A DNA stretch of 64,000 nucleotides, taken from contig NC_064826.1 of assembly GCF_024166365.1 (NCBI RefSeq), forward strand, positions 57,243,001 to 57,307,000. The letters are read 5' to 3'. Below the pieces are notes generated by a model. The model was not told the DNA's origin and searched no databases. It saw only the letters and a program-made list of their open reading frames with translations. Shown here in pieces: positions 43,337 through 58,300 of this stretch. A program made the translations under genes and the position numbers. The DNA comes from Elephas maximus indicus. Its lineage: Eukaryota > Chordata > Mammalia > Proboscidea > Elephantidae. The stretch's first letter is position 1. Each line of letters starts with the position of its first letter.

Positions 43337-46300
43337 CTAAAAGAAGAAGAATTAAATAATTTTAAATGCAACCCTTTTTCCATTGTGACCAGTTCTTAAT
43401 ATTAACTTACATTCTTGAGTCTAAAATGGCCATAATTTAATTTTTATTATCATTTAAATAGTACCAGTGAGTTTTCACATCCAAGATTATCCTTACTCCC
43501 GGGTTTTCCAGTTTTGTTTTATATTCAAACCTGTAGAATATCTGTCCACCAATCATGGCAGGGACAAATTCCTCCCAGGAATATGTATCTTCTGGATATA
43601 TTTCAAATAATATAAGTAAAAGGTACAACTCTTTTGGGTACTAGAAGGGAGGATGATTTTTAAATTCATATAATTGATTCAGAGTGCCAATACAAAACAG
43701 GGCTTATATAATGCATACAGGAATCTAGCTCATTATTAGTCACTCTAGGCTATGGGTGGGAGGATAAGAGGAGGAAAGCATCTCTGTCCTCTAGCTTTGT
43801 TCCAAAGTGGGATGGATGGGCCAGCTTTTTCCTCAGATTACAGGAGTTTAGCACATCAGTGAATTAAAACAGGTAGATACGTCTTCTAGTTTAATTTTAA
43901 TTTAGATAAGCAAATTCATTGGTAAATCAAAACTGTTTTTAAGGGTTTACTGTTTTGATTCTGCCTCTCCCTCAAGGGAAATGAAACACCCAACTAATGG
44001 ATGAGCACTTGGCAAATACCCAACAGAATCCACCATTATTCTTTAATTATTCTTTAGCATAAAAGAAGGGCCTCTCCGTGGTAAAATTGAACGTTCTTGT
44101 GAGATGGATACAACTGTAGCTTTAGGCTTCCAAGGAGATTTGGTGTTAATTACCTCCATCTTGGGAGATAAGCACAGAGACTAAAATAATTTTATAATTA
44201 TTAGAAATACATCCAAAGTGCTCTCTCTTCTCCTAAGAGCATATCTGCGTTTCCCAAGGTCTACTGGGCCCTGTATATATATAGTCCTTGAATGAGGTGG
44301 AATTAAATTTAAATTATATCAAATCTTTAGTCACCTAAAGTCTTTTAACTTTTTGCCATCAGGGCAAAAGATTGGCAGTTTGAATCTAACCAGCACCCCT
44401 TGGAAACCCTATGGGGCAGTTTTTCTCTGTCCTATAGGGTTGCTGTGACTCCAGTAATGGGTTTAGGGGGAGATAAAGACAACTTCCTTTTTGTAGACCA
44501 GGGCTGGGAATCTGTCCTTATAAGCACAGTCAACTTTAACCCCTCAGGATACTATATTTAGTTAAATAGTACTCACCAGTATGCAGGCAGTAATACTACT
44601 CAAAGAGATGCAGACAGCAAAAAATATATTCAATGGTTTTGGAGGTAGTTGAGGGAAAACAAAAGCACTGATCAACGTTACCTGTGTGAAGAGAAATTAC
44701 GTAAAGCCTTAAGAATATTTCTTTTAGTACTTTCCTTCATTTGTAAAAGGAGACAAAACGTCATACAGCAGTAAAACTAGCAAATCTCAAAATAACCTCT
44801 TCACTAACAAGGATTAGAGATCATTTACCTCTTCCCCAGGATTAATGATTATACCAGAAAAAGTTCTACTTACTTTGTTACTTTGAGTACTACTAAAAAT
44901 CACTATAACCAAAGTTGATTTTATGTGACATCATGTGTACTACTGAAAGATGGGTTTTTAATACCCTATTAGTTCTCTATTTCTATCACAGATAAAAGAA
45001 TTATATCCATTCTTTTTTATTTAAAAAAAAAAAAAAAACATGGAAACAAGCTTTATCAAAATTCTCTTAACAAAGTTAATGAAAATGTGCCACAGAAGTG
45101 TGATTCTCAGATGACAGGAAATACAGTTTTGTTATTTTATCTGTATTATTCAGGATGAAAAATTACTACACACTTAACCATAACCTTTTAAAACTTGGCC
45201 AAAGGATGGATAATGTTCTTTAGGAACAAAATTAAGACATTAGCAGAAATGAGAAAGGCTGGAAGCAGGAAATGGATTGTGACAGAAGGGAGTTGCTGGT
45301 AATCACTGACATTTTTACAGATTTACTGGGCAAGCAAATGTGGCCAAGTCAGTCATCTGAAAACCAAGTTGTTTGATTTGTACCATTTTATTTATTCGAC
45401 TGAGGGATGGAGGTGAGGATTAAATTAGCTACGCCAATTGCAGTTTTGTTGATGGGAGCATTGCTTTAACTGTAGAACACTTCACATGTTCATTGCTGGT
45501 CCCTTTTAAGTTTGGTTTTAGTTCTGTTTGTTTTTTTTACTTTACTTGAGCCACAGTACTGAAGTTTTCCAAACTTTCGCTAAGAGTTGAGGGAAGCACA
45601 AGATAAAGATACTTACTAGAATCAATAAGGATGTTAAGCTGCCAACAACTAAATTGATGATTCGGTCCTGAAAGAAAAAAAATTTTTGAGCGATATGACT
45701 TGTACCCATGGTACTTTCACAGCAGTACAATACTGGGCTTTGGGGTGATTGAGAGTGAAGAAGCCAATATTGTGAACCTGATGCATACAAATGTCAGACA
45801 GAGCAAAAGCATACTGAGCCCTGAGTGGTAAAGGCACTTTGAGAAGGCAGAGGGGCAACTGAGGAAGGTGTACTGAAGAGACAGGACGTTTATACTAGAG
45901 TCTTAAAGACTGGGTAAGATTTGAAAGGGGCAGGGAGCTTTACAAATAACGTGCCACTGGGAATACTATGAGCAGGGGATAAGGGCTGGGATGAGCCACA
46001 CCAGAGCCTTGGTGGAAGGTATCAGGAACCAGACTAGATGAAGTGGAGCAGTGAGGATTTTGGACATATTAACGTGTGATACAGCCTAGGTTTCCTTGTC
46101 TAATGTAATCTAAAAGTAGATCCTACGGCCAGAAGGGATCATAGAATGCCAAGGCTGAACGCGACCTCAATGACCAAGTCCAGTGGTTTTCCAACCTATT
46201 TAATAGCAAAAGCCCAATAAACAAGTAGAATAATTTGATTGCACAGGGAGCCAGGAGTCCTACCCATCAAGTTTTCTTGTCACCCCTATCCCCATTCCAA

Positions 46301-49300
46301 CCAATTCCACAGAATGGTTTTTCAAACTTCTGATCTAATCCAATCCCAGTTTTCCAAGTTAAGGTAAATGCAGGTAGGCCTGGCATGGTTAAATTGTTTG
46401 CCTAAAACCATACAGCAAGTTAGAAACAATAACTGTTTGAAACCCAGGATTCCCAAATTCAGCTCACTGGTTAGGTGTAGTTTCAGAGATAGACTAAAAA
46501 GTTTATATAGTAGGTTAATACAAAAAAAAAAAACAACCAAACCTGTTGCTGTTGAGTCGATTCCAACTCATAGTGACCCTATGTGACAGAGTAGAACAGC
46601 CCCACAAGATTTCCAAGAAGCAGCTAGTGGATTTGAACTGCCGACCTTTTGGTTAGCAACCAAGCTCTTAACCACTGTGCGACCAGGGGCTCCAATAGGT
46701 TGGTAGAAGTTATTTATAGAGTTTACAGAATGAGGTGGTGAGGGGTTTAAGACCTGGTTAGTAAACACTAGTGCCAATGAGAATAGCAAGCAGTCCATTT
46801 CTGGGAAGTCAAAACTAAGTCTTTAATGAATCAGGAGTCTTGAAAGACTGTTTTGGTAACATCTGGGCAGAGAACAGCAGGATATGAAATGGGAGATGCC
46901 AATAAACCAAACCTCAGGAAGCACACAGAACAAGCAGAGAGCAACAACTGAGCCCTCATTTGCAAAGTGTCCACTTTTAAGGATAAGAATCCAAAGAATA
47001 GGCAGAGCTGAGAGGGAAGAGTGAAGGAAAGCCCAGTATTGTATCAAGTCTGGCTGATTTAACCAAGGATTAGCCACAACTCTCCAGACAAAACAAACCA
47101 GTTGCCGTCGAGTCGATTTCGACTCATGGCTACCCTACAGGACAGAGTAGAACTGCCCCCATAGGGTTTTCAAGGAGCGCCTGGCAGATTCTAACTCCCG
47201 ACCCTTTGGCAGCTGTAGCACTTAACCGCTATGCCACCAGGGTTTTCCGTGACAAAGGCCAGTGCAATTCTCAAAGGTTATCTAGGTCAAAAGAACTATT
47301 TCAGCCACACTCTTAATAAATTTAGAGGACTCAGGCCTTACCACTACCTGGGCTAGAGAAGCCTACATAACACACAAGAATCTGAAGTTAGGACCATTTG
47401 TAGGAGAAAAGACCCAAGGACACACCACCTATCACTATCAACTTATTCCCAACCCCGCATAAATATGGTGTATGGTGAGACCATTTTTTTAAAAATATAG
47501 TATGTGTATACAGCTAAACTGGGAGCCCCTTGGAGCTCTGGTGGTGCAGTGGTTCAGCACTCAGCTTCCAAGCTCACCAGCAGCTCCATGGGATAAAGAT
47601 GTGACAGTCTGGTTCTGTAAAGATTACAGCCTTGGAAACCCTATGGAGCAAGCTCTATTCTGTCCTACTGGGTCACTGTGAGTCAGAATCAACTGGATGG
47701 CAATAGGTTTGGGGTTTTTTGTTGTTACGGAATCCCCAATGTTTTCTGCCTTGTAAAAAGTTCAGCTAAGCCAACCTTCTCTTCCCTGGTCTATTGAGAG
47801 AAGTCAGCAAGTATCGGCTCCCATCTCTTAAGTCCAGGGATTTGGATATCTCACAACAGCCCTCACGTCAATAGAAGCAAATGAGCATGTTCAGTTGACA
47901 GGTAAACTATCTCCAAACAGCACAGAAGTTGCCCACCAGGATCAAAGCAGTGGAAAAAATAGTAATGATGGAGGGAGAGTATGAAAAGAGCTTTCACACA
48001 ATTTATCTTCTAACAAATTGTGGGATGAAGATGGTATTACGACTGTTTCACAGGCTCAGGGAAACCGAGAACTTCCCCAAGATCTCAACAGTAAGTGACA
48101 GAGACAGGAGTCAAAATGCCAGGCCTGCTTTCCCCACTAGAGCAGATTCCATTTATACCCCTCACTGTAAGAACAACCTAGAATGCTGCTGCTGGTGGTC
48201 TAGATAAAGATGTCTGTCAAATGGGCAGATACCACCTCACAAAGCCAAGTTAGCAAAGTACTACAGTAAGTGTGTCTTTCAGGAACGAAGATTTCCTCAA
48301 GTGATTTTTCTACATTGCTGAACTTCCTTATGTAAGCATCACTGTTGAAGCATTTTGATGAAAATATGTTTCAACTTTAGTGAATACTTCTTGCCTCCCT
48401 TCTTAACACAGTTCACTGAACAGAATTCCAAGTCATCTTCATGAATATCAGTTATTCTATTAGGTTATAATTCAGTCATCCACTCTGGAGCTCTCAAGGT
48501 TAGATCAACTATTTAGGATATGGTCGAAATGTTTCTCAGTGTTTCTTTCTTTGAGCTAAAGCTTTGGCTTCAGGCCTTCTGCTAATCAAAGCAATCAAAG
48601 GATTCCAGGCCAAGGACACAGCAGAGTTAACTCTGGAAGACTTTCCACTTCTAATGCTATAATTTTGCTACTCAAAGTGTGGTCTACAGACCAGAAGCAT
48701 TGGCATCACCTGAGAGCTTGTTAGAAACAGTCCTAGGTCTTGCCCCAAACCTACTGGATGATAATCTGCATTTTAGCAAGACCCCCAAGTGATCCATGTG
48801 CACATTTAAATTTGAGAGGCACTGTTCTGAAGTTCAGAGTCTAAACCATTTCAGAGATGAGTTCAAATCATAGAAATTTCTAGGCCCAGAGATTACTCTA
48901 GGGATATTAGCATAAAGAATGTCCTGTTCCTCAGCTTCTAGTCTTCAAAGATAAAAAGATAACAGAATAGTTAAATAGCTAGGACAGGGTTTTCAAAAGA
49001 CAGTGATGGGGTTAATGTGCTCCAAATCAGAGCTAGAGTACATGGAGAAAAGAAAATGTAGCATTTAAACTTTGCTGTTCATGGAATGAACTGAAACTCA
49101 GGTTATTTCCACTTCTACAACTGGTCTCTATTAAATCAGTTATTTAATTTCTCATAGAAGCTAGCTGTGCCTCCCCAGCTTTTTTGATTATTATTACCCT
49201 ATTTCCACCTACCAAAATTGTCCTCCCCTGCCAGAACTTTAAACCTTGTACTGTAGCTCATTTTCACTCCCCAAGGAAGCGTGACAGGATCAGAATCAGT

Positions 49301-52300
49301 CTTAATCCTCATCTGCAGAAAGTCAAGCTGGGCTTAAGGATATCCCCCCTGTCATGGATTGAATTATGTCCCCCCCAAAATGGGTGTATCAACTTGGTTA
49401 GGCCATGATTTCCCAGTATTGCGTGGTTGTCCTCCGTTTTGTGATTGTAATTTTATGTTGAGAGGATTAGGGTGGGATTGTTAACACCACACTTACTCAG
49501 GTCACCTCCCTGATCCAAGGTAAAGGGAGTTTCCCTGGGGTGTGCCCTGCACCACCTTTTATCTCTCGAGAGAGAGAATGAAAGGGAAGCAAGCAGAGTT
49601 AGGGACCTCATACCACTAAGAAAGGAGCACCAGGAGCAGAGCTCGTCCTTTGGACCAAGGGTCCCTGCGCCTGAGAAGCTCCTCAACCAGGGGAAGATTG
49701 AAGACAAGGACCTTCCTCCAGAGCCAACAGAGAAAGCCTTCTCCTGGAGCTGACTCCTTGAATTCGGACTTTTAGACTACTTCACTGTGAGGAAATAAAT
49801 TTCTCTTTGTTAAAGCCATCTACTTGTGGTATTTCTGTTACAGCAACACTGGATGACTAAGATACCTCCCCAAGACAAATACTCAACAACAGGTATAGAA
49901 ACAATTCAAGTACATAGATAAAAATATACACACAGTGTATTTTTGTGAAGGCTTCCACATATACCTACTGAGTCATTTATTCATTCAAAAGTTGAAGACT
50001 ATCTTCCAGATACAAATAAAACTATGAGTACAAACCATCTCTATCCTCCAGAAGTTTACTATCCAAAGCTCAGCAGGGCACTAAGAAGAAAGGAAGTTAG
50101 GTATCTTGAGCAGTTGGGGAGAGATTACCAGAGGAAGTCAAAACCTGACGGGGGGACTAGCAGATGAGCAAGAAGGAAAGGAAAAGTGGTTCACGAAGAG
50201 GGAACTCTACGGAGACCCAGGCAAGAGAAAAAGCATAGCTGTTACAAAAAAGAAATGGGGTGAATCAAGAAAGTTGATAGTTGAACAAGTTTCTCTCCAC
50301 TTGCACGATGCATTCCAGCTGGGAGGAAAGAGCTGGAATGCAACACGCCAGTGGAGAGACTAGCCTTAGCCCAAAGGAGTCACATCTTTGAAAGGCGAAA
50401 AAGAGAAATAGATGAACATATATGCAAATAGTTTCTACCTGGGATGGCAGAAGATAACCCTGTGAGGCAAGTGAAGAACATATTACCTCCATTTTACAAA
50501 TGCATTCCTAAATTCACTGAGACAATGATTTGCCTAAGGTTATAAAAAAAAAAAAGTTATACAGCCAGGTAAATAGCAGAAGTCTCCTATACAATGCTCT
50601 CTGCAAAATACAAACCTAATGAGTACTTCAAAAAGCCTAAGCATCAGCCTAATACCCATGGATGCTGAACTTAGTCAGGAGACCAAGAAGTTCTCATCTC
50701 AGTTCTGCTATTGGCTAGCTGTGGGACCTCAAAGGGATCCCTTCACCCATCTGGGTCTATCAAATGAGAGGACTGGCTAAATGATATCTGGTCCCTTCCA
50801 CTTCTCATGATTCATGGTTTTAGGTCATCAGCTTCAGACCGCACTTAGCCAGCTAGAAGGCCTATTCCCCTGTAGTCAAAAAGCAAGAAGCCACCAATCT
50901 TGCTTGGTCAGTCATTAGCATCTCAATTCAAGACAGGTAACTACGAACTCATTTCAAATGCTCTGATAGTAATGACGACTCTGGGAGGAAACTGGCAGTA
51001 ACATCTGAGATAACCCAAAGCCAGTCATTTGTCCTCAGCTACCTGGAAATAGCCTGTGTTGTGGGTTGAATTGTGTCCCCCGAAAAGATATGTTGAAGTC
51101 CTAACCCTGGCACCTGTGAGTGTGACCTTATTTGGAAAAAGTGTTTGTAGATGTAATTTGTTAATATGAGGTCATACTGGAGTAGGGCTGGCCTTATAAA
51201 AAGAGACACAGAGGGAAGACAGCCATGTGAAGATGGAGGCAGAGATTAGTTATGCTGCCTTAAGCCAAGAAACCCGGGACCATCAGAAGCTACAAGAGAC
51301 AAGGAAGGATTCTTCCCTTAGAACCTTCAGAGAGAGCATGACACTGCCAACACCTTGCTTTTGGACTTCTACCCTACTCAACTGTGAAAGAATAAACTTC
51401 TGTTGTTTTAAGTAACCCACCCAACTGGAATTTTTCATGGTAGCCCTAGGAAACATCCTGATTCTCAACAGTTTGGAATGCCAACAGTGACATATGTGTT
51501 CACCCTTCATTTCTCACAGCAACTTATGCTTTGCCTACTTCCAAGATGGAATTGAAGGGCTTGTGCTACCGTAGTGAAATCCAAGTCCATCGGGGACCAA
51601 TAAAACCAAGGCAAAATTTCTAGGAAAGATGGAGGATGGAAAGAAGGTATAAAAGAATTTACAGGAAAAAAAGTGGGCTAAAAGAAACGTTTCTGATTTA
51701 AGCTCAAATTTTAGTACAAAGAATCCTGGCAGGCGAAGAGGGAAGTAAAACGGGCTTTAAAAATGTTATCAATAATAAAAGTAAGCACACTGCATCATTA
51801 AAAACCCACTGCCGTCGAGTCGATTCCAAGTCATAGCGTCATTAGAAGAAGCAGATTTTTCCTGGCTTAAGAATTTGTTGCATGGGTCTATCCAAATACA
51901 GAGACACAGAAATTATTGATATTTCATACACTGGCCCATAAGAAAAGCTAAAGACATAATGTGAAGTCATAGTTCTTAAAAAGTGAGATGTGGGCAGAAC
52001 ATTTATCAGGTGGGGTGGCTGAAATGCCCTGTCAATCTGACTACTTATTCTTAAGAATTCAACTTGAACATCATCTCCACTGTGAATCCTTTCCAGACAT
52101 GTTTTCCCTCAGGAGGCTTGTTCCTGTCTCAGGGCTTCCAGATCACACCATCCAGGCTTTACATTTAAACACACATAGACACACAAACTTGTTGCTGTCG
52201 AGTCAATTTCAAATCATGGTGACCCCATGAATGAGAGCAGAACTATGCTCCATAACATTTTCTCGGCTGCAGTCTTTTACAGAAGCAGATCACCAAGCCT

Positions 52301-55300
52301 TTCTTCTGCAGTGCCTCGCCGGGTGGGGGGGAGGATTTGAACCGACAATCTTTTGATTAGTAATCAAGTGCAAACCATGTGCACCATCCAGGGACCCTTT
52401 ACACTTACAACATCACAATAAAGCACACTGTCTATCTCCTCCACTAGGACTGAGAGTTACTTAAGGGTGGGTAAGTTAGCATAGTTATTTTCCGTCCATA
52501 GAGTGTACACTGTCAGTGGTCTATAAATGCTGGTTAAATGACAGAATCATAAAACAATGGTGGCCAAGAGCATTTTCCTTAGAGTGCCTCTCACCAATAG
52601 GAGTTACTCTTATCACTCATCTGGAGCCTAACCTGTCAGTAATCTCAAGCTTCCAGTCAGAATCCTCTAGCCCTCTACCCTTTCCCCCCTTGCTGCCCCT
52701 GGATCTGGTCTTCACCCATGTCCATTGACTGGAACCTTCCCTATCTGTTACACCAAAGCACTCCAATCTCTGACTATATGGTTGGCAGTTTCAGCAGTGC
52801 ACCCAAGACTGGTGGATGAGTTCATCTGCTCTTGATACTGTGAAGGCCTCATCTGGAGTCACTCCACCCCCACCAACCACTTCTATGCTTCAGAGCTAGG
52901 CTTTTATTTAAAGCCTGTGAAGCCATTAACCTGTCCTAACTGTAAACACCAGCTTACTCATCTGTCTCCTCTAGACTGTAAGGTCTAGGAGGGTATGTTC
53001 ATGGTTGTATTCTGAACCATTGCTTATGGCAGTATGGCTGAAATCCAGCCCAATGCTGCACTCTCCAAGCTGTGTACCTTGGCACAGGGCTGTGTCCACC
53101 CAGAGGAAGAAACACCTTTCTCTAATTCCGACAAAGTACGACGAAGTCATGATGTGTGCCTGTGGGAGCTGCCACTACCCAGAGTGGAGATACCTTCTTC
53201 AAATTGTACAAAGGCACCACCACAGTGCCCACACATATTAGATATTCAAATGTTAGGTGAAAGAATAAGCTAACTGGGTTCAAATTTGTGTTTTTTATCC
53301 TCAGCTGGCCCATCACGATGGTTTTCATTTTGAGTCAAATGCCCGTCTCTCTGCAGAAAGTAGTCAAAACTTCCACCTCTCCTCAGGCTCCAAATTCCAC
53401 TCTTGAAACCTTTACCAGCAGCAGACATCCTTACCAAAAAAAGACACCAACGAAAAAAGGAAAGCTCCTTCTCACCTGTCTTCATCCCTTCCAGCATGAA
53501 GAAAACCGAAATGTGGCCTGCTCCTTTGCCAATCCTGCACCTATTCCCTTACTCAGTTATCTCCTTTGTCACCTCTATGTTGAGTCTCTCCCTCATGGAG
53601 TCCATCTCTGGACCAAAAATTTCAAGTCCTTCCAAACATCAGAAGGACGTCCCATCCACCCTGCTTCCCATTTGATCTTAGGCACTCATTCTCCATTTTT
53701 TTCTACACATTAAGTGTTAGGAAGAAACTAAAAACAGAGTAGATGAAGAATGACCAGTGTAGAGATGTGGGAGCTATTTTAAAAAGGGAGGTCAAGGAAT
53801 TCTCTCTGAGGATGTGACATTTGAGCAGGGACCTTTATAAGAAAAAAGGAATGAGACATACAAGTATGTGGAAGAAGGATACTGCAGATAAGCGAGTACA
53901 GCAAGTATAAAGGCCCTAAGGTAGGAATGAGCTTGGTGACCTGGAATAACAAAAAGGAGGCCAGGGTGACTGAAGCTTAGTAGACAAAGGAGAGAGGAAC
54001 AAGGATTTAATGCCTTTCTATCTTCGCTATTTGCCTAACTCACAATAGTTATTTCCAACCCATAGCACGTTTCCTGGAATGTAGTATGCACTTAATAATT
54101 GAATGAAAAAATGCCTGCATGTACATTTAACAACCTGCAGCCTATGGAAGAAAATCAAACTCAGTACAGCACTGCAAGACTCTTCGTCAGGCCCAGCCTC
54201 TCCTCTGCCTGATCCTCTCAAGTTCTAGTGTCCAGTCACAATGGAGCACTCCCAGTTCTCTCACCATTTCCTGTACCGTCCTGCTACTACTCCTTTTACT
54301 CAAGCTGAGCCCCTGTTTGGGGCTGTCACCTCCTCCTTGGTCAAAAATCTTACTCTTGCTCCACAGTCCAAGGCTTGAAAGTCATCTGACTTGATGCCTC
54401 CAGAAGAATTACTACTCCCTTCCTCTAGCACTTTGATTGTTAGGTCTCAATCCCATTTATATTCAGTACTCATCCTCTCCACCTCACAAGGTCTTCAGAT
54501 CACTGGAAGCAGTGATTATCTTCTCTCATGCACAGAGAAGGGCAATATATTCTGCATGTATTAAATGTCCAAAGGACACGAGCTTCCTTCCTACAACTGT
54601 TTTCCTGAACTGAGTGATTCAGACCCTTGAGCCACACCGCTTACAATTTTGCCTCCAAAGTTTTGCATTTCACAATTAATGGTTCCTATTTTTTATACCA
54701 TAAATAAAAGATTGAGTCTCAGAAACAGCTTTCCTTCTCTTCTTCCAAATCACAATGGAAAACTTCATGTCCTGAAAGCTCTGGAACTGGTCCAGTCAGA
54801 GCCTAAGGGGCAGTCTTCTAAGAATAAACATGGTGAGAGGACATGAAATGTGGGAGGTTTCCCCAGGGATGCATGGTTTTGCATAAGCAGAGCTGCCCCT
54901 CACACTGTCACCACAAACCACCACAGGGAAAGCATCTACATGGGTGGAGCATGAAGGGGATGTTTTGCCTCACTGGCTACTATGACGGTACAGTGAACTC
55001 TGACCACAGGTACTACCGTTCTGAGACTTCCCAAAGAAAACAGTGGACTTTGAAATGGTTCCAAGAATACAGGATGTGTGAGAAGAGATTTATGAGAATG
55101 TAGACACACCTACCCTCATAACTCTCCCACTCTGAACTCTCCCTCATTGCTACATGTGGCTCTGAACACCAGTTTTTTCCTCATTTTTATCGAGAAAGTG
55201 TATTTACAGACATTTTTAAGTCTTCCCTTATTTCACATTTCTCAGTTGTGGATATTTTTGTACACCCATCCTATGCTATTCTTTTCACTGATACATATGC

Positions 55301-58300
55301 TTGAAATATATACATATTTTTATTGAAGCACTATTTGTGGAAATCACATTACAGTGGAAAACAAACCTACTAAACATGTTTAAAGGGGAAAATGTCCCCT
55401 AGAGTTGGTACCACAGAAGTGCCCTCACTCCAAGCTTCAGAATGGGAGGCACAACGCAAAGCAAAGACCATGAGCTTAGAAGCCTGACCAACCTGACTTA
55501 GATTTATTCTCCCGCCATATGCCCACCTTGTGGCGGCTTTAGGTAAGTCACTTAGCTTTTTAAGCCTTAGTTCCCCTATTTGTACGATGAGTCTAACATG
55601 CAAGGTTGCCATAGGATTAGGAGATAATACCTTTAAAGCCCTAGAACTGAGTACCTGGCATTCAATAAAAGGTCAGTAAATGTTAACTAATAAGGTATTA
55701 ACATTATTTTTGCCATGTCTAATGGGAAGTCTTGTCAATGAGAAATTAAGAGCTAAGTAGGAACTGAGCTGGCCCCATGCCCTGGGTGGTCATACATCCA
55801 ATTTCCAGGACAGCTCCATTTTCAAATACATTCCATTGCTTCTATAGAGACGTTCAGGTTTGTCAACCCACATATCCCTATGGCAGCTCAGAAAATATAA
55901 TCACTATGAGTCAGAATCGACTCAATGCCATGGGTTTTTATACCTATACCTGGTCTTTGGACAGACAAAAAAAGATTCAATACAGCATATCCAGCCTATC
56001 ACTACAGACCTGTAAAAATCACCTCTACAAAGAGGAAAACTCTGTAAACCACCAGCTTCTGGGAGGCCGGGCCTCAGTTTAAGGTGTTTTATCCTTGTAA
56101 ACCCTATAAAGCAGTTCTACTCTGTCCTACAGGGTTGCTATGAGTTGGAATCGACTCGATGGCATTGGGTTTGGGTTTTGGTTTTTTGCAGGATACATTA
56201 CCCATTTACAACTGGCCTCTTTGCTGTAGCCTGCTGGGGAGAGGAGAGAGAGTGATGGCTTTATTTGCATCACAGCCTGAAGCACCCCTTCCTGTCTTTT
56301 GTATCCAGCACTTCAGGTTTCAGAACACCAGCCCTGCTTCCTACTGTGGTGCAGAATGCCCCTAAGAATGCAGGCTACTTCCTGGTGATGCTAAATTCTC
56401 ACTTCACTTAAAACTTAATACACATAAAATCAAGAGATGAGTGAAGCATTGTGCCTAGTGCTAAAAAAGAAATGAGGAAACTGGCTCCTGCTCCTTGGGT
56501 CTTGTACTCTAGCCAAGGAGGCAAGATCTGTACAAAGCCCTGACAGCACAAGGGGCCTGCAAGTGCCGAGGGGCATCTCTGAGGTCAGGGTTTGCAGGAG
56601 GGAAGCATGACTACAGGCTGAGTTGTGAGGGTAGTTGTAAGGTGGAATTAGATGGAGAAGTCAGATACTTGCAGAAGAGAGGACACTTCAGAAAGGAGAA
56701 CAGAGTTTGCGAGGGGCAGGGAGGCTGCTAAAGGAAAGAAGTCAGTGGAGAGTGCCAGCCTGGACACACACAGAGCATGTGTAAGGCTGGTAGGTCTCAA
56801 TGTTCTGTGGGCATCAACGTTCCTTGAGGAGACTTCTAAAAATACCAATGCCTGCACCCCACCCCCAGAGATTCTGCTCTGGTTGGAGGAGGGAAAACAA
56901 TACAGCAGGAAAGAAAACAACCCCGGCATCTGTTTGTCCTGAACCGCTTCACCAGCACAAGAAACAGTAACTAAGACTGGCCAGGCAGCTGGATGAGAGG
57001 AGTTTCCAGTCCCTTGGGTGACTAGCTTGCCTTTGAGGGAGACAGGAGCTCTGCTCAGAAAAGCACCGTCAAGAGGAGAGACACTAGAAGCCTGCGCTCC
57101 TTGTAAGACAGACTCTGCGTCTCTAGGCCAGGGGTCTGGGGGCAGCAGGCACAGACACAACAATCCTAACTACAGCTTTATTCTTAATTAAGCAGCAAAA
57201 GCCCAAAAATGGGCATGAAGTAGCACTGTAATCTTACACTATCATTTGCAGAGGCCAAGTGCTCCAAGTTTAAATTCCTTACAGAGACCTTGTTTTTCAC
57301 CATTTTTGCTTATTGGCTTTGGTGGGGTAGGGGGAGAAGGGAGGGATAAAGGAAGAATGCTTTAATATATGGAATTTTTGCTGGTTGACCTGAACCCTAG
57401 GGCCCACTAACTTACCCCCTATACAGAGGATCCCCCTCCACGTTATCTGCTGGGAGTTCAGTGTATACACCTACCCTCAAAGTTACTCACTTTTGTTATA
57501 TCACATCCAGGAAGAAATAAAGGGACAATAATTGTCACCACCCTTTTTAAGGGAGGAATCATTTATTTTTGTGATCATTGAAAATCAACAGAGTAAGCTG
57601 GTGTAGTGTAGTGGCCTCCTTTTCCCATTTGCACTAGCTACAGTGCACTGGGAAACCCTGGTGGCGTAGTGGTTAAGTGCTACAACTGCTAACCAAGAGG
57701 TCGGCAGTTCGAATCTGCCAGGCGCTCCTTGGAAATTCTATGGGGCAGTTCTACTCTGTCCTATAGGGTTGCTATGAGTCGGAAGTGACTCGATGGCAGT
57801 GGGTTTGGTTTTTTTTTTTTTTTTTTGGTTATGGTGCACTGAGAGTAGTCCTGGTGGCGCAGTGTTAAGTGCTTGGCTGCTAACTGAAGGGTCACCAGTT
57901 CTAACACATCAGCTGCTCCAGCCGCTCTACGGGAGAAAGATGTGCCAGTCTGCATCCATAAAGATTACAGCCTTGGAAACCCTTTGGGGCAGTTCTACAC
58001 TGTCCTCTAAGGTAACAATGAGTTGGAATCAACTGGACAGCAATGTGTTTTGAGTTTTATGTATACTTATACTGGCTTGCCTTCTCCCACTAGGAGAACA
58101 GTTCTGCCCTTCCTCTCCTTGAGTCGCCAGGCTAGATTAGCTGAAACTGTTTTCAGGTGATTCTGTGGCCAGCTAGCAAATCAAGATCTCTTGATATCTC
58201 TCCATTATAGTTACAAAGACTGCTCAAACTATGTGTTGTCCTAAAGCAAACTTTTAAAGGGCAGGGGAGATAAGGAAACCTTCCATGTTCAAACTCACAC

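Noticed and set aside
53288..53713. 141-codon open frame
   Set aside because: Overlaps another frame on the same strand, lacks any family signature and lies in worn intronic sequence.
56648..57163. 171-codon minus-strand open frame
   Set aside because: No domain, no splice context, overlaps a MER5-like fragment, intronic to TMEM243.
57653..57740. tRNA gene from A-box and B-box matches in AfroSINEs
   Set aside because: The boxes are the SINE promoter. The cloverleaf is not intact and the copies are interspersed with RTE-like tails.
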